Made by a program: the position numbers and the translations under genes
Notes under the pieces: generated by a model
Told to the model about the DNA's origin: nothing
The model's database searches: none
Seen by the model: only the letters and a program-made list of their open reading frames with translations
From: Pseudomonas frederiksbergensis
Lineage (GTDB): Bacteria > Pseudomonadota > Gammaproteobacteria > Pseudomonadales > Pseudomonadaceae
Reading direction: 5' to 3'
Assembly (NCBI RefSeq): GCF_900105495.1
Contig: NZ_FNTF01000002.1
Span: 2,641,501 to 2,705,500, forward strand
DNA: 64,000 nt
In this document: in pieces, positions 9,268 through 17,848 of the stretch
Numbering within the stretch: position 1 is the stretch's first letter
Layout of the letters: the number at the start of each line of letters is the position of its first letter

Positions 9268-9320
9268 ATGGATCGGAAAACAAACGACCTGCTTAATAGT
9301 ATTCCGGAACATGCAGATTA
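9268..9320 (+). pseudogene. 5' stub of an immunity gene, cut by a cdiA fragment
   Basis: An ATG nine bases after the preceding toxin-tail stop begins MDRKTNDLLNSIPEHADY. Around position 9320 the sequence changes into cdiA (ATCACCAACACCATCCAGAA), so only about 17 residues of the immunity protein remain. The frame continues for a while through cdiA and IS66 DNA but that part is not a natural protein. Confidence 0.4.
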
Positions 9321-9385
9321 TCACCAACACCATCCAGAACGGCACGCTTTACGACGTATGCGTCCGGGCATCACGTCTTGCGTGA

Positions 9386-10954
9386 TTAAACCGGCTGCCA
9401 CTTATGCGGAAGCAGCTGCTCGATTTCACTCGCCCGCTGCGTCGGTAGACGCGTGAGAACATCCTTTAGATAGGCGTACGGATCATGGCCATTCAGCCGC
9501 GCAGACTGGATCAAGCTCATGATCGCCGCCGCCCTTTTTCCGCTGCGTAGCGATCCGGCGAAGAGCCAGTTCTTGCGTCCAAGGGCCCATGGTCGGATCT
9601 GGTTTTCCGCCCAATTATTATCAATAGGTACGGCCCCGTCATTGAGGTAGCGCGACAGCGCGGCCCAGCGTTTGAGGCTGTAATCAAATGCTCTGCTGAT
9701 GGCTGAACCTTCGGGCACAAGATCACGCTGGGCGATCATCCAGGCATGCAGCCTATCCATCACTGGCGCGGCTTTTTCTTGCCGTATTCGGCGCCGTAAT
9801 TCCGACTCCAGGTCACGTACTTCGCTCTCGATTTCGTACAACAACTGGATGTAACGCAGGGCCTGCTCGGCGAGCTGGCTCTTGTTGGTGGTATTCAATT
9901 CGAAAAACTTGCGCCGGGCGTGGGCCATGCAGCCGATCTCGGTCACGCCGATCTCGAAGCTGGCCTTGTAACCGCCAAAATCGTCGCAGACCAACTTGCC
10001 TTTCCAGCCTTGCAGGAAGTTGCGAGCATGCTCACCGGCGCGGCTGGGGCTGAAGTCGTAGACGACAGCGGCTGTTTCGCAGAACTGGCTGGTGGCGTAA
10101 GCCCAAACATAAGAGCGGTGGGTTTTCTTCGTGCCCGGAGCGAGCATCTGTACGGGTGTTTCATCCGCGTGCACGACCTGCTGCCCGATCACTACGTCAC
10201 GCAGGGCATCGACCAGTGGCTGCAGCTGCACGCCCGTAACGCCGACCCATTGAGCCAAAGTGGAGCGTGGAATTGACAAGCCAGCTCGACCAAAAATCGA
10301 TTCCTGACGGTAAAGCGGAAGATGATCAGCGAACTTCGCGATCATGACGTGCGCAAGTAATCCGGCAGTCGGGATGCCCTTGTCGATAACTTGCGCAGGT
10401 ACCGGCGCCTGGATCAGCGTTTCGCAGTCATCGCAAACCCACTTGCCACGAACATGGCGCTCAACGGTGAACACGCCCGGCGTGTAGTCCAGCTTTTCGC
10501 TGACATCTTCACCGATGCGCTTCAGTGCGCAGCCGCATGGGCAGTGAGTGTTGTCCGGTTCGTGATGGATCAACGTGCGCGGGAATTCTGCCGGCAATGC
10601 CGTGCGCTTGGGCTTTTGCTTTTTCTCGGTCGCCGCTGGTGCTATTTGCAACGCCTGAAGCTCGGCCTCAATCGCCGCAATATCGGTATCGATCAGGTCA
10701 TCCAGCAGGCTGGCCTGCTGAGGATTCATCTGCTCGCTACGCTTGGCAAACTTCAAACGCTTGAGCTGTGCGATCTCGTGGGTCAGCTTTTCGATCACCG
10801 TTTGATCGCGGTTGATCTTCTTGCCCATGGTTTCGACCGTTCTGCCCATGGTCTCTACCGTCTTGCCCATGGTCTCCACTTGCGACAGCAACTGCGCAGC
10901 GAATGCACGCAGTTGGTCGGGAGTCATTTGATCGAGATTGGGCGAGGAAGTCAT
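9386..10954 (-). CDS. tnpC: IS66 family transposase TnpC
   Basis: A 522-residue DDE transposase. A coiled-coil leader (residues ~1-100) contains three successive heptads VETMGKT/VETMGRT/VETMGKK. A zinc-binding segment has cysteines at 138, 140, 142, 174 and 177. The catalytic core has HADETPVQ (D264), CDDFGGYK (D324/325) and NNWAENQIRP (E450). An earlier in-frame start at 10993 is possible, but ATG 10954 gives the usual IS66 N-terminus. It is the last gene of the IS66 operon and ends 30 bp inside the left end. Confidence 0.93.
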   Translation of the reverse strand: MTSSPNLDQMTPDQLRAFAAQLLSQVETMGKTVETMGRTVETMGKKINRDQTVIEKLTHEIAQLKRLKFAKRSEQMNPQQASLLDDLIDTDIAAIEAELQALQIAPAATEKKQKPKRTALPAEFPRTLIHHEPDNTHCPCGCALKRIGEDVSEKLDYTPGVFTVERHVRGKWVCDDCETLIQAPVPAQVIDKGIPTAGLLAHVMIAKFADHLPLYRQESIFGRAGLSIPRSTLAQWVGVTGVQLQPLVDALRDVVIGQQVVHADETPVQMLAPGTKKTHRSYVWAYATSQFCETAAVVYDFSPSRAGEHARNFLQGWKGKLVCDDFGGYKASFEIGVTEIGCMAHARRKFFELNTTNKSQLAEQALRYIQLLYEIESEVRDLESELRRRIRQEKAAPVMDRLHAWMIAQRDLVPEGSAISRAFDYSLKRWAALSRYLNDGAVPIDNNWAENQIRPWALGRKNWLFAGSLRSGKRAAAIMSLIQSARLNGHDPYAYLKDVLTRLPTQRASEIEQLLPHKWQPV

Positions 10955-11016
10955 GCCGTGGATTTTACCAAAGCAGACCGCCTGCGACAGCAAACCAAGA
11001 CGCTAATTAAAGTTTT

Positions 11017-11352
11017 TTAAAGCAGTGTAATTACACCTCCGACGCCAACACGTTGCCAAGAGAGGCCGAGCACCAAGGCCTGAAGTTGCTCAGTATCCAA
11101 CTGCATTTCGCTGCCTTGTCGAAGGCCTGGCCAGTGAAACTTGCCTTGGTTCAAGCGACGTGCAGCCAGCCAAACGCCGATCCCATCGTGTACCAGCACT
11201 TTCATCCGAGTCGCGCGGCGATTGGCAAACAGATAAGCACAGTGCGGCTTCGCCGCACCGAAGACCTCGATCACCCTGGCCAGCGCAGTCTCGGTACCGG
11301 CGCGCATATCCATGGGCTCGGTGGCGAGCCAAATGGCGTCGATACGGATCAT
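11017..11352 (-). CDS. tnpB: IS66 accessory protein TnpB
   Basis: A 111-residue protein beginning MIRIDAIWLATEPMDMRAG, the conserved TnpB (IS66 Orf2) opening, with FANRRATRMKVLVHDG and GVWLAARRLNQGKFHWP following. It is required with TnpC for IS66 transposition. The start overlaps the tnpA stop by four bases, and tnpC starts about 60 bp downstream. Confidence 0.93.
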   Translation of the reverse strand: MIRIDAIWLATEPMDMRAGTETALARVIEVFGAAKPHCAYLFANRRATRMKVLVHDGIGVWLAARRLNQGKFHWPGLRQGSEMQLDTEQLQALVLGLSWQRVGVGGVITLL

Positions 11353-11672
11353 CGCAACACGTCTCGAAGGAAAGCGGCGCAGGCAGCAGCACTATCGGTC
11401 GGCCAGTTCACTTTGACGGTGCCGCGTGGGTGCAGGATCTCAATGCTGATATTCGATGAAGGTGGGTGTGCCCTTATCTGCATGGGCAATGGGATAAATG
11501 CTGGTTGAAGCGCTGGGCTTTTGTGCGCGTGCACTCGAATCCATTTGTGGACGAGGTTGGCGTTGAGGCTATGGCTGAGGGCGACGCCGGCAATCGAAGC
11601 GCCGGGTTGGGCACACTCTTGAATGACCTGGGCCTTGAAGGATTTGGAATAGGAACGGCGTGTTGGCTGCAT
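11349..11672 (-). CDS. tnpA: IS66 accessory protein TnpA (helix-turn-helix)
   Basis: A 107-residue protein starting at MQPTRRSYSKSFKAQVI with a helix-turn-helix of IS3/IS66 OrfA type (GASIAGVALSHSLNANLVHKW at residues ~24-44). A frame extension to 11708 exists but lacks the family N-terminus. It is the first gene of the IS66 operon, transcribed towards tnpB and tnpC. Confidence 0.9.
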   Translation of the reverse strand: MQPTRRSYSKSFKAQVIQECAQPGASIAGVALSHSLNANLVHKWIRVHAHKSPALQPAFIPLPMQIRAHPPSSNISIEILHPRGTVKVNWPTDSAAACAAFLRDVLR

Positions 11673-11782
11673 GACATACCCGCTTAAAGGGCTAGAACTG
11701 GTGCCCACTTAAATTAAGTGCACACCATGTCCAAGCGTTGCGGGGTTGGGTAGATGACTTGGCCGGACGCATACTTTACGAC

Positions 11783-12132
11783 AACACCCTCGGCCAACTG
11801 ACCGGTTCGCTGAGCAGCGAGCAGACCGCCTCGGTCGGCGGTATCAACATCAACCTGGGCAAACGCAGCACCGGCGCCAGCGCTCAGGTGCCCAAGGATG
11901 TCACGCGCATCGAACGTGTGGATGCCGATGGCGTGAAGCAAGTCAGCTTCGTCCCAGTCGACTTCCGGGGTGTGCCGTTTGCCGCCGTGGACCTTCCGAC
12001 TGCCCAACGGCCCGTATGGCATGTTCGTGCAGAGTCGCAATCCGCAAAGCCGTTACCTGATCGAAACCAACCCGGAGCTGACCCAGTCCGCGGCGTTCAT
12101 GAGTTCCGATTATCTGTTGGGCAGGCTCCGAC
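11783..12132 (+). pseudogene. cdiA internal fragment (continuation of the piece split by IS66)
   Basis: The segment corresponds to main cdiA ~1337-1693. A 17-bp deletion after GTGGA (near 11993) throws it out of frame. At 12127 it jumps directly to the pre-toxin segment (GTTGCCACCAAGGATGG). The same deletion and the same jump occur in the copy at 14513-14968, so the two share one rearranged ancestor. It cannot encode a functional filament. Confidence 0.85.
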
Positions 12133-13113
12133 ATGGTTGCCACCAAGGATGGCATTTACGATCCTTCGGCAAAATGGGTGGACTTGGGTAACGGCCAATA
12201 CGTCCAGCAGTTAGCAAAGCTCGACCTGGATCTCGTAGCCTATATCCGAGCGTCGACCAGCAACTACACTTGGGCGGCTTTCCCCGTTGCTCCTGATCAT
12301 GACTGGAACAAAACACCAAATGTCAGTGATGAGGTTCGTGATCGCCTCTCGGGTCGGGTGCTGGATACCCAGGGTGGTTTCCGCTCGTCTGTTCTTGTCG
12401 ATGGAGAGGCGTTCAATCCACGTTTCCTACCTTGTGGTGACGCTTCGTGTGTTGCAAGCGGGGCCGGCATTGACCTGAAGGATCCAGAAACTCAGCGCTG
12501 GATCAGTGCAGGAAACACGAAGGCGGCAAAAGATGCCTTGGCAGTCGGGTCGCTCGCGCCTTTGCCAATGGCGTGGATTGGTAAGGTACTGGGATCTGTT
12601 TTTGGAAAAGGGGTTGCGAGCGAGGCGATAGGTGGGGGAAGCTCGGCTGTCGTGGCGAAAGGCTTGGGAAACGCCGCAGGAGAGGCAAAAGGCGTAGGCA
12701 ATGCAACACTTTATGCAGATGATATTTGCTTCTCGCAGAATACTGTTTCGTTCAACAAAATGGACCGGATTTCTGGCACGAACTACACCTACGACGATTT
12801 AGTCCAAAGCATGAAAACCAATGGCTGGAAAGGTGATCCGGTGGATGTGGTGAAAATGCCTGATGGCAAGCTGACTAGTATGGATAACACCCGAATTGCT
12901 GCTGCCAGAGAAGCGGGGATCGACGTTAACGCTAGCGTTCGTGGATTTGATGATCCATTGACGTCAGCTATTCAAGAGGCGAGAGGATGGCAGAGTTTTG
13001 ATACTTGGGGAGAGGCAATAACTGGTCGTATAAACAAGCAGTCAGGAGGGTTTTCTACTTCCAATCCTTACGGTTCAACAGAGCCACCACGTATTTCTGG
13101 AGGCGGGAAATGA
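12133..13113 (+). CDS. Orphan CdiA-CT module with ParB-like toxin domain
   Basis: 326 residues from ATG 12133; the true 5' cdiA part is lost, so this start is only the first available one. Residues 1-179 are the pre-toxin segment shared with the ORFs at 14969 and 21787. After VVAKGLG the sequence is unique. Residues ~205-290 contain YTYDDLVQSMKTNGWKGDPV, MPDGKLTSMDNTRIAAAREAG and RGFDDPLT, which looks like a ParB/Srx fold as found in some polymorphic nuclease toxins; I infer nuclease activity. The stop overlaps the immunity start. Without an export signal it is probably a silent reservoir. Confidence 0.68.
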   Translation: MVATKDGIYDPSAKWVDLGNGQYVQQLAKLDLDLVAYIRASTSNYTWAAFPVAPDHDWNKTPNVSDEVRDRLSGRVLDTQGGFRSSVLVDGEAFNPRFLPCGDASCVASGAGIDLKDPETQRWISAGNTKAAKDALAVGSLAPLPMAWIGKVLGSVFGKGVASEAIGGGSSAVVAKGLGNAAGEAKGVGNATLYADDICFSQNTVSFNKMDRISGTNYTYDDLVQSMKTNGWKGDPVDVVKMPDGKLTSMDNTRIAAAREAGIDVNASVRGFDDPLTSAIQEARGWQSFDTWGEAITGRINKQSGGFSTSNPYGSTEPPRISGGGK

Positions 13114-13535
13114 TGAAGCCTTTTTTGTATGAGCTTCCAATTTTGCCAAATGGCTTTCAATTTCCGATTGACTATCTAAATGTGGTTTTGGCTGGCGAGA
13201 TAGATATAGGGCCTTGGAGATTTTTAACGGAAGATATGGCGCGCTCTCTCTTTTATTATGGCTCTATGCTTTTGAAATTTCCGGAGGCTGTGCTGGTTCC
13301 ATTTGCAATTATTCAAGATGAGTCAGGATTGTATAATGATGGTTGGGTAGTCCTCGCTTGTTTTGATGGAAGCAAGGCGGGCAATTCAGATGTTCGGATT
13401 TATGACTATTCAAGGCCAAAATCGAGCCCTTGGGATAACGTTGCTTACTCTGGCTTCTCTGAATGGTTTAGGGCTGCTAAAGAAGAATCTGCTCGCTATA
13501 AAGCTGATGGAGTCGAAGGCGAAGACTATTCCTGA
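13110..13535 (+). CDS. Immunity protein, SUKH-like, partner of the ParB-like toxin
   Basis: 141 residues starting at ATG 13110 (a second ATG at 13113), preceded by GGAGG at 13099. The start overlaps the toxin stop, fixing the pairing. Near the N-terminus is PNGFQFPIDYLNVV. Central VPFAIIQDESG and WVVLACFDGS strands and a final YSGFSEWFRAAKEES helix resemble the SUKH superfamily; this assignment is tentative. It converges on and overlaps by ten bases the kptA gene on the other strand. Confidence 0.68.
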   Translation: MMKPFLYELPILPNGFQFPIDYLNVVLAGEIDIGPWRFLTEDMARSLFYYGSMLLKFPEAVLVPFAIIQDESGLYNDGWVVLACFDGSKAGNSDVRIYDYSRPKSSPWDNVAYSGFSEWFRAAKEESARYKADGVEGEDYS

Positions 13536-14074
13536 TGTATAAAAAAAATGGGGACATGACCCGTTAACCATACGTCATTTTCAGCCTGAAAAAAGTTGAA
13601 GCCCTGCTGGTGCATCCGCAGGGCTTCAACTTTTAGCACCACAGGCTTTCCATATCGGTGTCCGACAGTTACAGCTGTGGCCATATCTTGTGATAGATGT
13701 ACGTGATGGCGAGCGCCTGCAATTAATCCTTGTTGCTGAATTGACTCTAGAAAGCGAGTAGCTGTTCCGTGGTGCAAGAATTCGGGTGGCTCTTTCTCAA
13801 TGTACTGGAGGTTTACGCTTTCAGTTGAATGCCCCTGCACGGCGCGAATGTATTGCGCATCGTTAGAAATAGCAAAACGCTTTTTATCGCTGCTGCTGAC
13901 TACTACCAAGAGCAGTTCGCGATTTAGAATATGCCCTTCCTTAGCTGCACCTGCAATTAAGGAATCAATATTTGCCCAGCCCTCTGTGTCTAACTGGAGT
14001 CCAATGGATTGCGGTTCATGTCGCAATACATAGCTGAGAAACTTACTGGCTTCGTTGAGCTGTTTGCTGTTCAT
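13526..14074 (-). CDS. kptA: RNA 2'-phosphotransferase (KptA/Tpt1 family)
   Basis: 182 residues from the ATG at 14074. The opening KFLSYVLRHEPQSIGLQLD plus GWANIDSL is the KptA winged-helix signature. The C-terminal half carries LHHGTATRFLESIQQQGL, HHVHLSQD, and a GKPVVLKVEA strand, the ADP-ribosyltransferase-like core that removes 2'-phosphate from RNA using NAD. The frame stays open to an ATG at 14191 with a better AGAGGTGA ribosome site, giving a 39-residue extension unlike the family. It stands alone between two toxin modules, opposite in strand, and could serve RNA repair; that link is inference. Confidence 0.85.
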   Translation of the reverse strand: MNSKQLNEASKFLSYVLRHEPQSIGLQLDTEGWANIDSLIAGAAKEGHILNRELLLVVVSSSDKKRFAISNDAQYIRAVQGHSTESVNLQYIEKEPPEFLHHGTATRFLESIQQQGLIAGARHHVHLSQDMATAVTVGHRYGKPVVLKVEALRMHQQGFNFFQAENDVWLTGHVPIFFIHQE

Positions 14075-14351
14075 GGTTGTTACTCTGACTTTGGGTAGGG
14101 TGCAAGAAATCGCTTTGTCTAGCGTTTCAAAATCATCGCGTTCAGTGAGGCTTTTCCAGAGCAAACCTTGGTGGTGGTCGATTCTTGGCATTGTCACCTC
14201 TGGTTCTGGTGAGGGTTAATTGACGTATCTATTTTTCGGCTCTCTGTTGCTATCTTTACGCTGATTTCTGGCCATTTTTACCTTCGGAGATAGATTCGCC
14301 GCTCTTGCTGGCGTCGATAAACGGGGACAGACCGGGGGGATCCCCACAAAT

Positions 14352-14500
14352 TTACTCCAACACCTGCGCCTGTTGATGTACCTCGTTTCGCAACGCATGC
14401 TCAAGTCTTTCCAAGGTTTTTCGAGAGCTTGAGCCGCGTCCGCTGCGCCAGTATTCCAAGCCCCGTCGCCACAGCGACAACACCCGTCGGCGTTTAAGCA
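14352..14500 (-). pseudogene. IS4-type transposase, C-terminal scrap
   Basis: On the minus strand this encodes VLSLWRRGLEYWRSG, LEHALRNEVHQQAQVLE and a stop, matching the end of the IS4-type transposase at 30471-31727. It is followed by the same short TTTGTGGGGATCC tail and a GGGACAGACC arm. The rest of the element is absent. Confidence 0.75.
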
Positions 14501-14509
14501 GAGCGACGT

Positions 14510-14968
14510 CACCACCTGGAATGAAAACGGCAACACCGTTTACGCCGCCGTGTTGCAAGCCGGTGGCAACGTCAGGCTGAACGTCACCAACACCATCCAG
14601 AACGGCACGCTTTACGACAACACCCTCGGCCAACTGACCGGTTCGCTGAGCAGCGAGCAGACCGCCTCGGTCGGCGGTATCAACATCAACCTGGGCAAAC
14701 GCAGCACCGGCGCCAGCGCTCAGGTGCCCAAGGATGTCACGCGCATCGAACGTGTGGATGCCGATGGCGTGAAGCAAGTCAGCTTCGTCCCAGTCGACTT
14801 CCGGGGTGTGCCGTTTGCCGCCGTGGACCTTCCGACTGCCCAACGGCCCGTATGGCATGTTCGTGCAGAGTCGCAATCCGCAAAGCCGTTACCTGATCGA
14901 AACCAACCCGGAGCTGACCCAGTCCGCGGCGTTCATGAGTTCCGATTATCTGTTGGGCAGGCTCCGAC
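14510..14968 (+). pseudogene. cdiA internal fragment with shared 17-bp deletion
   Basis: Corresponds to main cdiA ~1215-1693, beginning at AGCGACGTCACC immediately after the IS4 scrap. It has the same 17-bp frame-breaking deletion as 11783-12132 and the same jump at 14963 into the pre-toxin segment. With the following 540 bp it is collinear with 11775-12668 (offset 2836). Confidence 0.85.
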
Positions 14969-15985
14969 ATGGTTGCCACCAAGGATGGTTTTTACGATCC
15001 TTCGGCAAAATGGGTCGACTTGGGTAACGGTCAATACGTCCAGCAGTTAGCAAAGCTCGACCTGGATCTCGTAGCCTACATCCGAGCGTCGACCAGCAAC
15101 TACACTTGGGCGGCTTTCCCCGTTGCACCTGATCATGACTGGAGCAAAACACCGAGTGTGAGTGACGAGGTTCGAGATCGTCTCTCGGGTCGGGTGCTGG
15201 ATACCCAGGGTGGTTTCCGCTCGTCTGTTCTTGTCGATGGAGAGGCGTTCAATCCACGCTTCCTGCCTTGTGGTGACGCTTCGTGTGTTGCAAGCGGGGC
15301 CGGCATTGACCTGAAGGATCCAGAAACTCAGCGCTGGATCAGTGCAGGAAACACGACGGCGGCAAAAGATGCCTTGGCAGTCGGGTCGCTCGCGCCTTTG
15401 CCAATGGCGTGGATTGGTAAGGTACTGGGATCTGTTTTTGGAAAAGGGGTTGCGAGCGAGGCGATAGCTGGGGGAAGCTCGACTGTCGTGGCGAAAGGCT
15501 TGGGAGACGTAGGGGGGACAAAGGGAGGATTGGGGAGAGTTGAGCCACCCATCCCCAAAGTTGATGTCACAAATGACTTTATGATGAGCGTGTCCAACAC
15601 CGGGGGCACTACTCTCAGGTATGGCAATCCTGAGGGCGTAGCAGGATTGGTCGTGAATGTGGATAAGGCGGGAGTGCTGGGATTTGAGATTCGTGCAGCA
15701 CAGAATCATCCTTTTTACGATGCATCAGGCACTGATATGTTCTCCAGCGCAATGCAACGCCTCGGCAATGAAGGCATCCAGGTCAATCAAATCCGTGGGG
15801 CTTGGGAGGCGGGTACTGATAGCGTTAACACTGCTCAATATATGCAGAATATAAGCAAAGGAATGTCAAAAGAAAGTGCTGCTTTGAATACCTGGACAGG
15901 CCAAATATCCCAAAAATATGGATACGCGAAGGTCGAAAAAATTGAAACCATCGGCGAAATTACATATGTCACTTTCGGAAAATAG
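14969..15985 (+). CDS. Orphan CdiA-CT module, toxin domain of unrecognised family
   Basis: 338 residues from ATG 14969, the first start after the rearranged junction. Residues 1-179 are the shared pre-toxin segment. The remaining ~155 residues are unique. A FEIRAAQNHPFYDASGTDMF stretch is followed by a helical region and a conserved-looking ALNTWTGQISQKYGYAKV near the end. I recall similar tails on haemagglutinin and RHS proteins but cannot name the fold or activity. The immunity gene overlaps its 3' end by 20 bases in another frame. Confidence 0.62.
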   Translation: MVATKDGFYDPSAKWVDLGNGQYVQQLAKLDLDLVAYIRASTSNYTWAAFPVAPDHDWSKTPSVSDEVRDRLSGRVLDTQGGFRSSVLVDGEAFNPRFLPCGDASCVASGAGIDLKDPETQRWISAGNTTAAKDALAVGSLAPLPMAWIGKVLGSVFGKGVASEAIAGGSSTVVAKGLGDVGGTKGGLGRVEPPIPKVDVTNDFMMSVSNTGGTTLRYGNPEGVAGLVVNVDKAGVLGFEIRAAQNHPFYDASGTDMFSSAMQRLGNEGIQVNQIRGAWEAGTDSVNTAQYMQNISKGMSKESAALNTWTGQISQKYGYAKVEKIETIGEITYVTFGK

Positions 15986-16235
15986 ACATTTGTTAGCGCA
16001 AATATTGGATGGAAAGCCGCCAAGCATCGTGTTGAACATGATGCTGGAGGTCGTTCATGATTTGGATAAATACGCTTTAGCAGATATTTTTTTGGAAGAG
16101 TTTGATCGTTTGGATAGCAGAATCCTTCCTGTAATATGGAAATGGAAAAGTGCCAAATCTATTAGAGGTATATCTGATAAACAATTTGATGAGGCCGTGT
16201 TGTTGCTGATGAGATCTGCGGGTTACATAGTGTAA
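15966..16235 (+). CDS. Immunity protein for the 14969 toxin module
   Basis: An 89-residue, mostly helical protein. I chose ATG 15966 (MSLSENRHLLAQILDG), which overlaps the toxin stop by 20 bases, because the frame upstream runs inside the toxin. It has acidic N-terminal and basic C-terminal parts (IWKWKSAKSIRGISDKQ). No family recognised; immunity role inferred from the overlap and the AT-rich composition. Confidence 0.6.
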   Translation: MSLSENRHLLAQILDGKPPSIVLNMMLEVVHDLDKYALADIFLEEFDRLDSRILPVIWKWKSAKSIRGISDKQFDEAVLLLMRSAGYIV

Positions 16236-16246
16236 ATAATAGGGAG

Positions 16247-16265
16247 GAAACCCCGAGGGTTTCCC
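16247..16265 (+). terminator. Hairpin after the 14969/15966 module
   Basis: Stem GGAAACCC / GGGTTTCC with a three-base loop, 12 bases after the immunity stop. No T-run follows, so intrinsic termination is uncertain. Confidence 0.35.
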
Positions 16266-16314
16266 TCGAATTCATTGGTAAACGGGGACAGACCCTGAGG
16301 GATCCCCACAAATC

Positions 16315-16463
16315 TACTCCAACGCCTGTGCCTGTTGATGTACCTCGGCTCGCAACGCGCGCTCAAGTCTCTCCAAGGTTTTTCGAGAGTTTGAGCCGCG
16401 TCCGCTGCGCTAGTATTCCAAGCCCAGTCACCACAGCGACAATACGCCGCCGGCGTTTAAGGC
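16315..16463 (-). pseudogene. IS4-type transposase, second C-terminal scrap
   Basis: A near copy of the scrap at 14352-14500 in the same orientation, flanked by GGGACAGACCCTGAGGGATC on one side and, a few bases away, by a full GGGACAGACCACGTTT palindrome on the other. Only about the last 50 codons of the transposase remain. Confidence 0.72.
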
Positions 16464-16474
16464 TATGGATAAAC

Positions 16475-16540
16475 GGGGACAGACCACGTTTATCTTGAGG
16501 GTGGGGTAGGGCTCATTCGATTTAAACGTGGTCTGTCCCT
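16475..16540. repeat. Palindromic repeat (GACAGACCACGTTT family), copy 1
   Basis: Left arm GGGGACAGACCACGTTTATC, right arm TTTAAACGTGGTCTGTCCC, with about 30 bases between. It sits seven bases before the abrupt start of a truncated cdiA copy. Confidence 0.85.
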
Positions 16541-16547
16541 GATTCCC

Positions 16548-17848
16548 CAAAGCCGTTACCTGATCGAAACCAACCCGGAGCTGACCCAGTCCGCGGCGTT
16601 CATGAGTTCCGATTATCTGTTGGGCAAGCTCAACTTCAGCGCCGATGACGCCGCGCGCCGTCTCGGTGACGGTCGTTATGAGTCGCGTTTGATCAGCGAT
16701 GCGGTGCTGGCCCAGACCGGCCAACGCTTTCTCGCCAACGGGCTGAACGACGATAACGAGCAGTTCCGTTATCTCATGGACAACGCCCTCACCAGCAAAA
16801 CCGCGTTGAACCTGTCCGTGGGTGTGAGGCTGACTTCCGAACAAGTCGCGGCCCTGACCCACGACATCGTGTGGATGGAAGAGCGCATCGTCGATGGTCA
16901 GAAAGTGCTGGTGCCGGTGCTGTATCTGGCGCAAGCCGAATCGCGCAACGTGCGCGGCGGCAGCCTGATCCAGGGCCGCGACCTGACCCTGATCGCCGGC
17001 AATGACCTGGTCAACGTCGGCACCCTGCGCGGCACCCACGACCTGTCCGCCGACGTCAAAGGCAGCCTCTATCAGGGCGGTCTGGTCGAAGCCAATGAAC
17101 GCCTGAGCCTCATGGCCACGGACAGCATTCGCAACGCCCTGGCCGGCGAAATTCGCGGCAACCAGGTCAGCCTCACCACCCTCAGGGGCGACATCGTCAA
17201 CGACCGCACCGCCATCGCCGTGGGTGAAGGCTCCGGCATGCGCACCCTGGTCGATGACGGCGGCAGCATCAGCGCCCGCGACACGCTGAGCATCAAATCT
17301 GGCCGCGACCTGACCAACTCATCGGCCATCAGCAGCGGCGGCGACGCCAGCCTGAGCGCCACCCGCGACCTCAACCTGCTGGCCACACGCAACGAAAGCG
17401 AAATCCACGAGATGGAAGATGGCGGCCATCGCTCCACCATCACCACCACCGTGGAAAACCTGGCGTCCAGCGTCACCGCCGGCGGCAACCTCACCCTCGA
17501 CGCTGGCCGCGACATCAACGTCATCGCCAGCACCGCCAAGGCCGAAGGCAACCTCACCGCCGACGCCGGGCGCGACCTAAACCTGGCCTCTGCCGGCGAC
17601 GAACACAACGTCGAAACCCGCAGCAAGGACGGCAAAAAGCGCATCCACGAAGAGGACAACCACACCGTTCAGAAAGCGGCCGAGTTCATTGCAGGCGGCA
17701 ATGTGGTGACCCGCTCAGGACGCGATACCACGCTGATCGCGAGCAAGATCAGCGCGGGGAACGAGGCGTATGTGTATGCGGGTAATGACCTGAATCTGCT
17801 GGCGGCGCAGAACAAGGATTACACGCTGTATGACATGAAGGAGAAGGG
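16548..17848 (+). repeat. 1.3-kb direct repeat of main cdiA
   Basis: Collinear with 1616-2916 (constant offset 14932, no indels seen) and differing by only a few substitutions. After 17848 the two copies remain related but clearly diverged. It overlaps the direct repeat at 21739-23480 over most of its length. Confidence 0.9.

Larger units (their letters stand above)
9348..11782. mobile_element. IS66-family insertion sequence with 8-bp target duplication
   Basis: The element proper spans 9356-11774 (2419 bp). The left end begins GTATGCGTCCGGG and the right end finishes GCCGGACGCATAC, a 12-of-13 terminal inverted repeat. The target duplication TTTACGAC is present at 9348-9355 and again at 11775-11782. 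Eight-base duplications and a tnpA-tnpB-tnpC order are typical of IS66. Removing the element and one duplication restores a continuous cdiA fragment that matches 14579-14640. All three genes look intact, so it may still be active. Confidence 0.93.

Noticed and set aside
11783..12214. 158-codon frame from 11738 as a real gene
   Set aside because: It switches frame relative to cdiA after the 17-bp deletion; the second half is out-of-frame cdiA and pre-toxin sequence.
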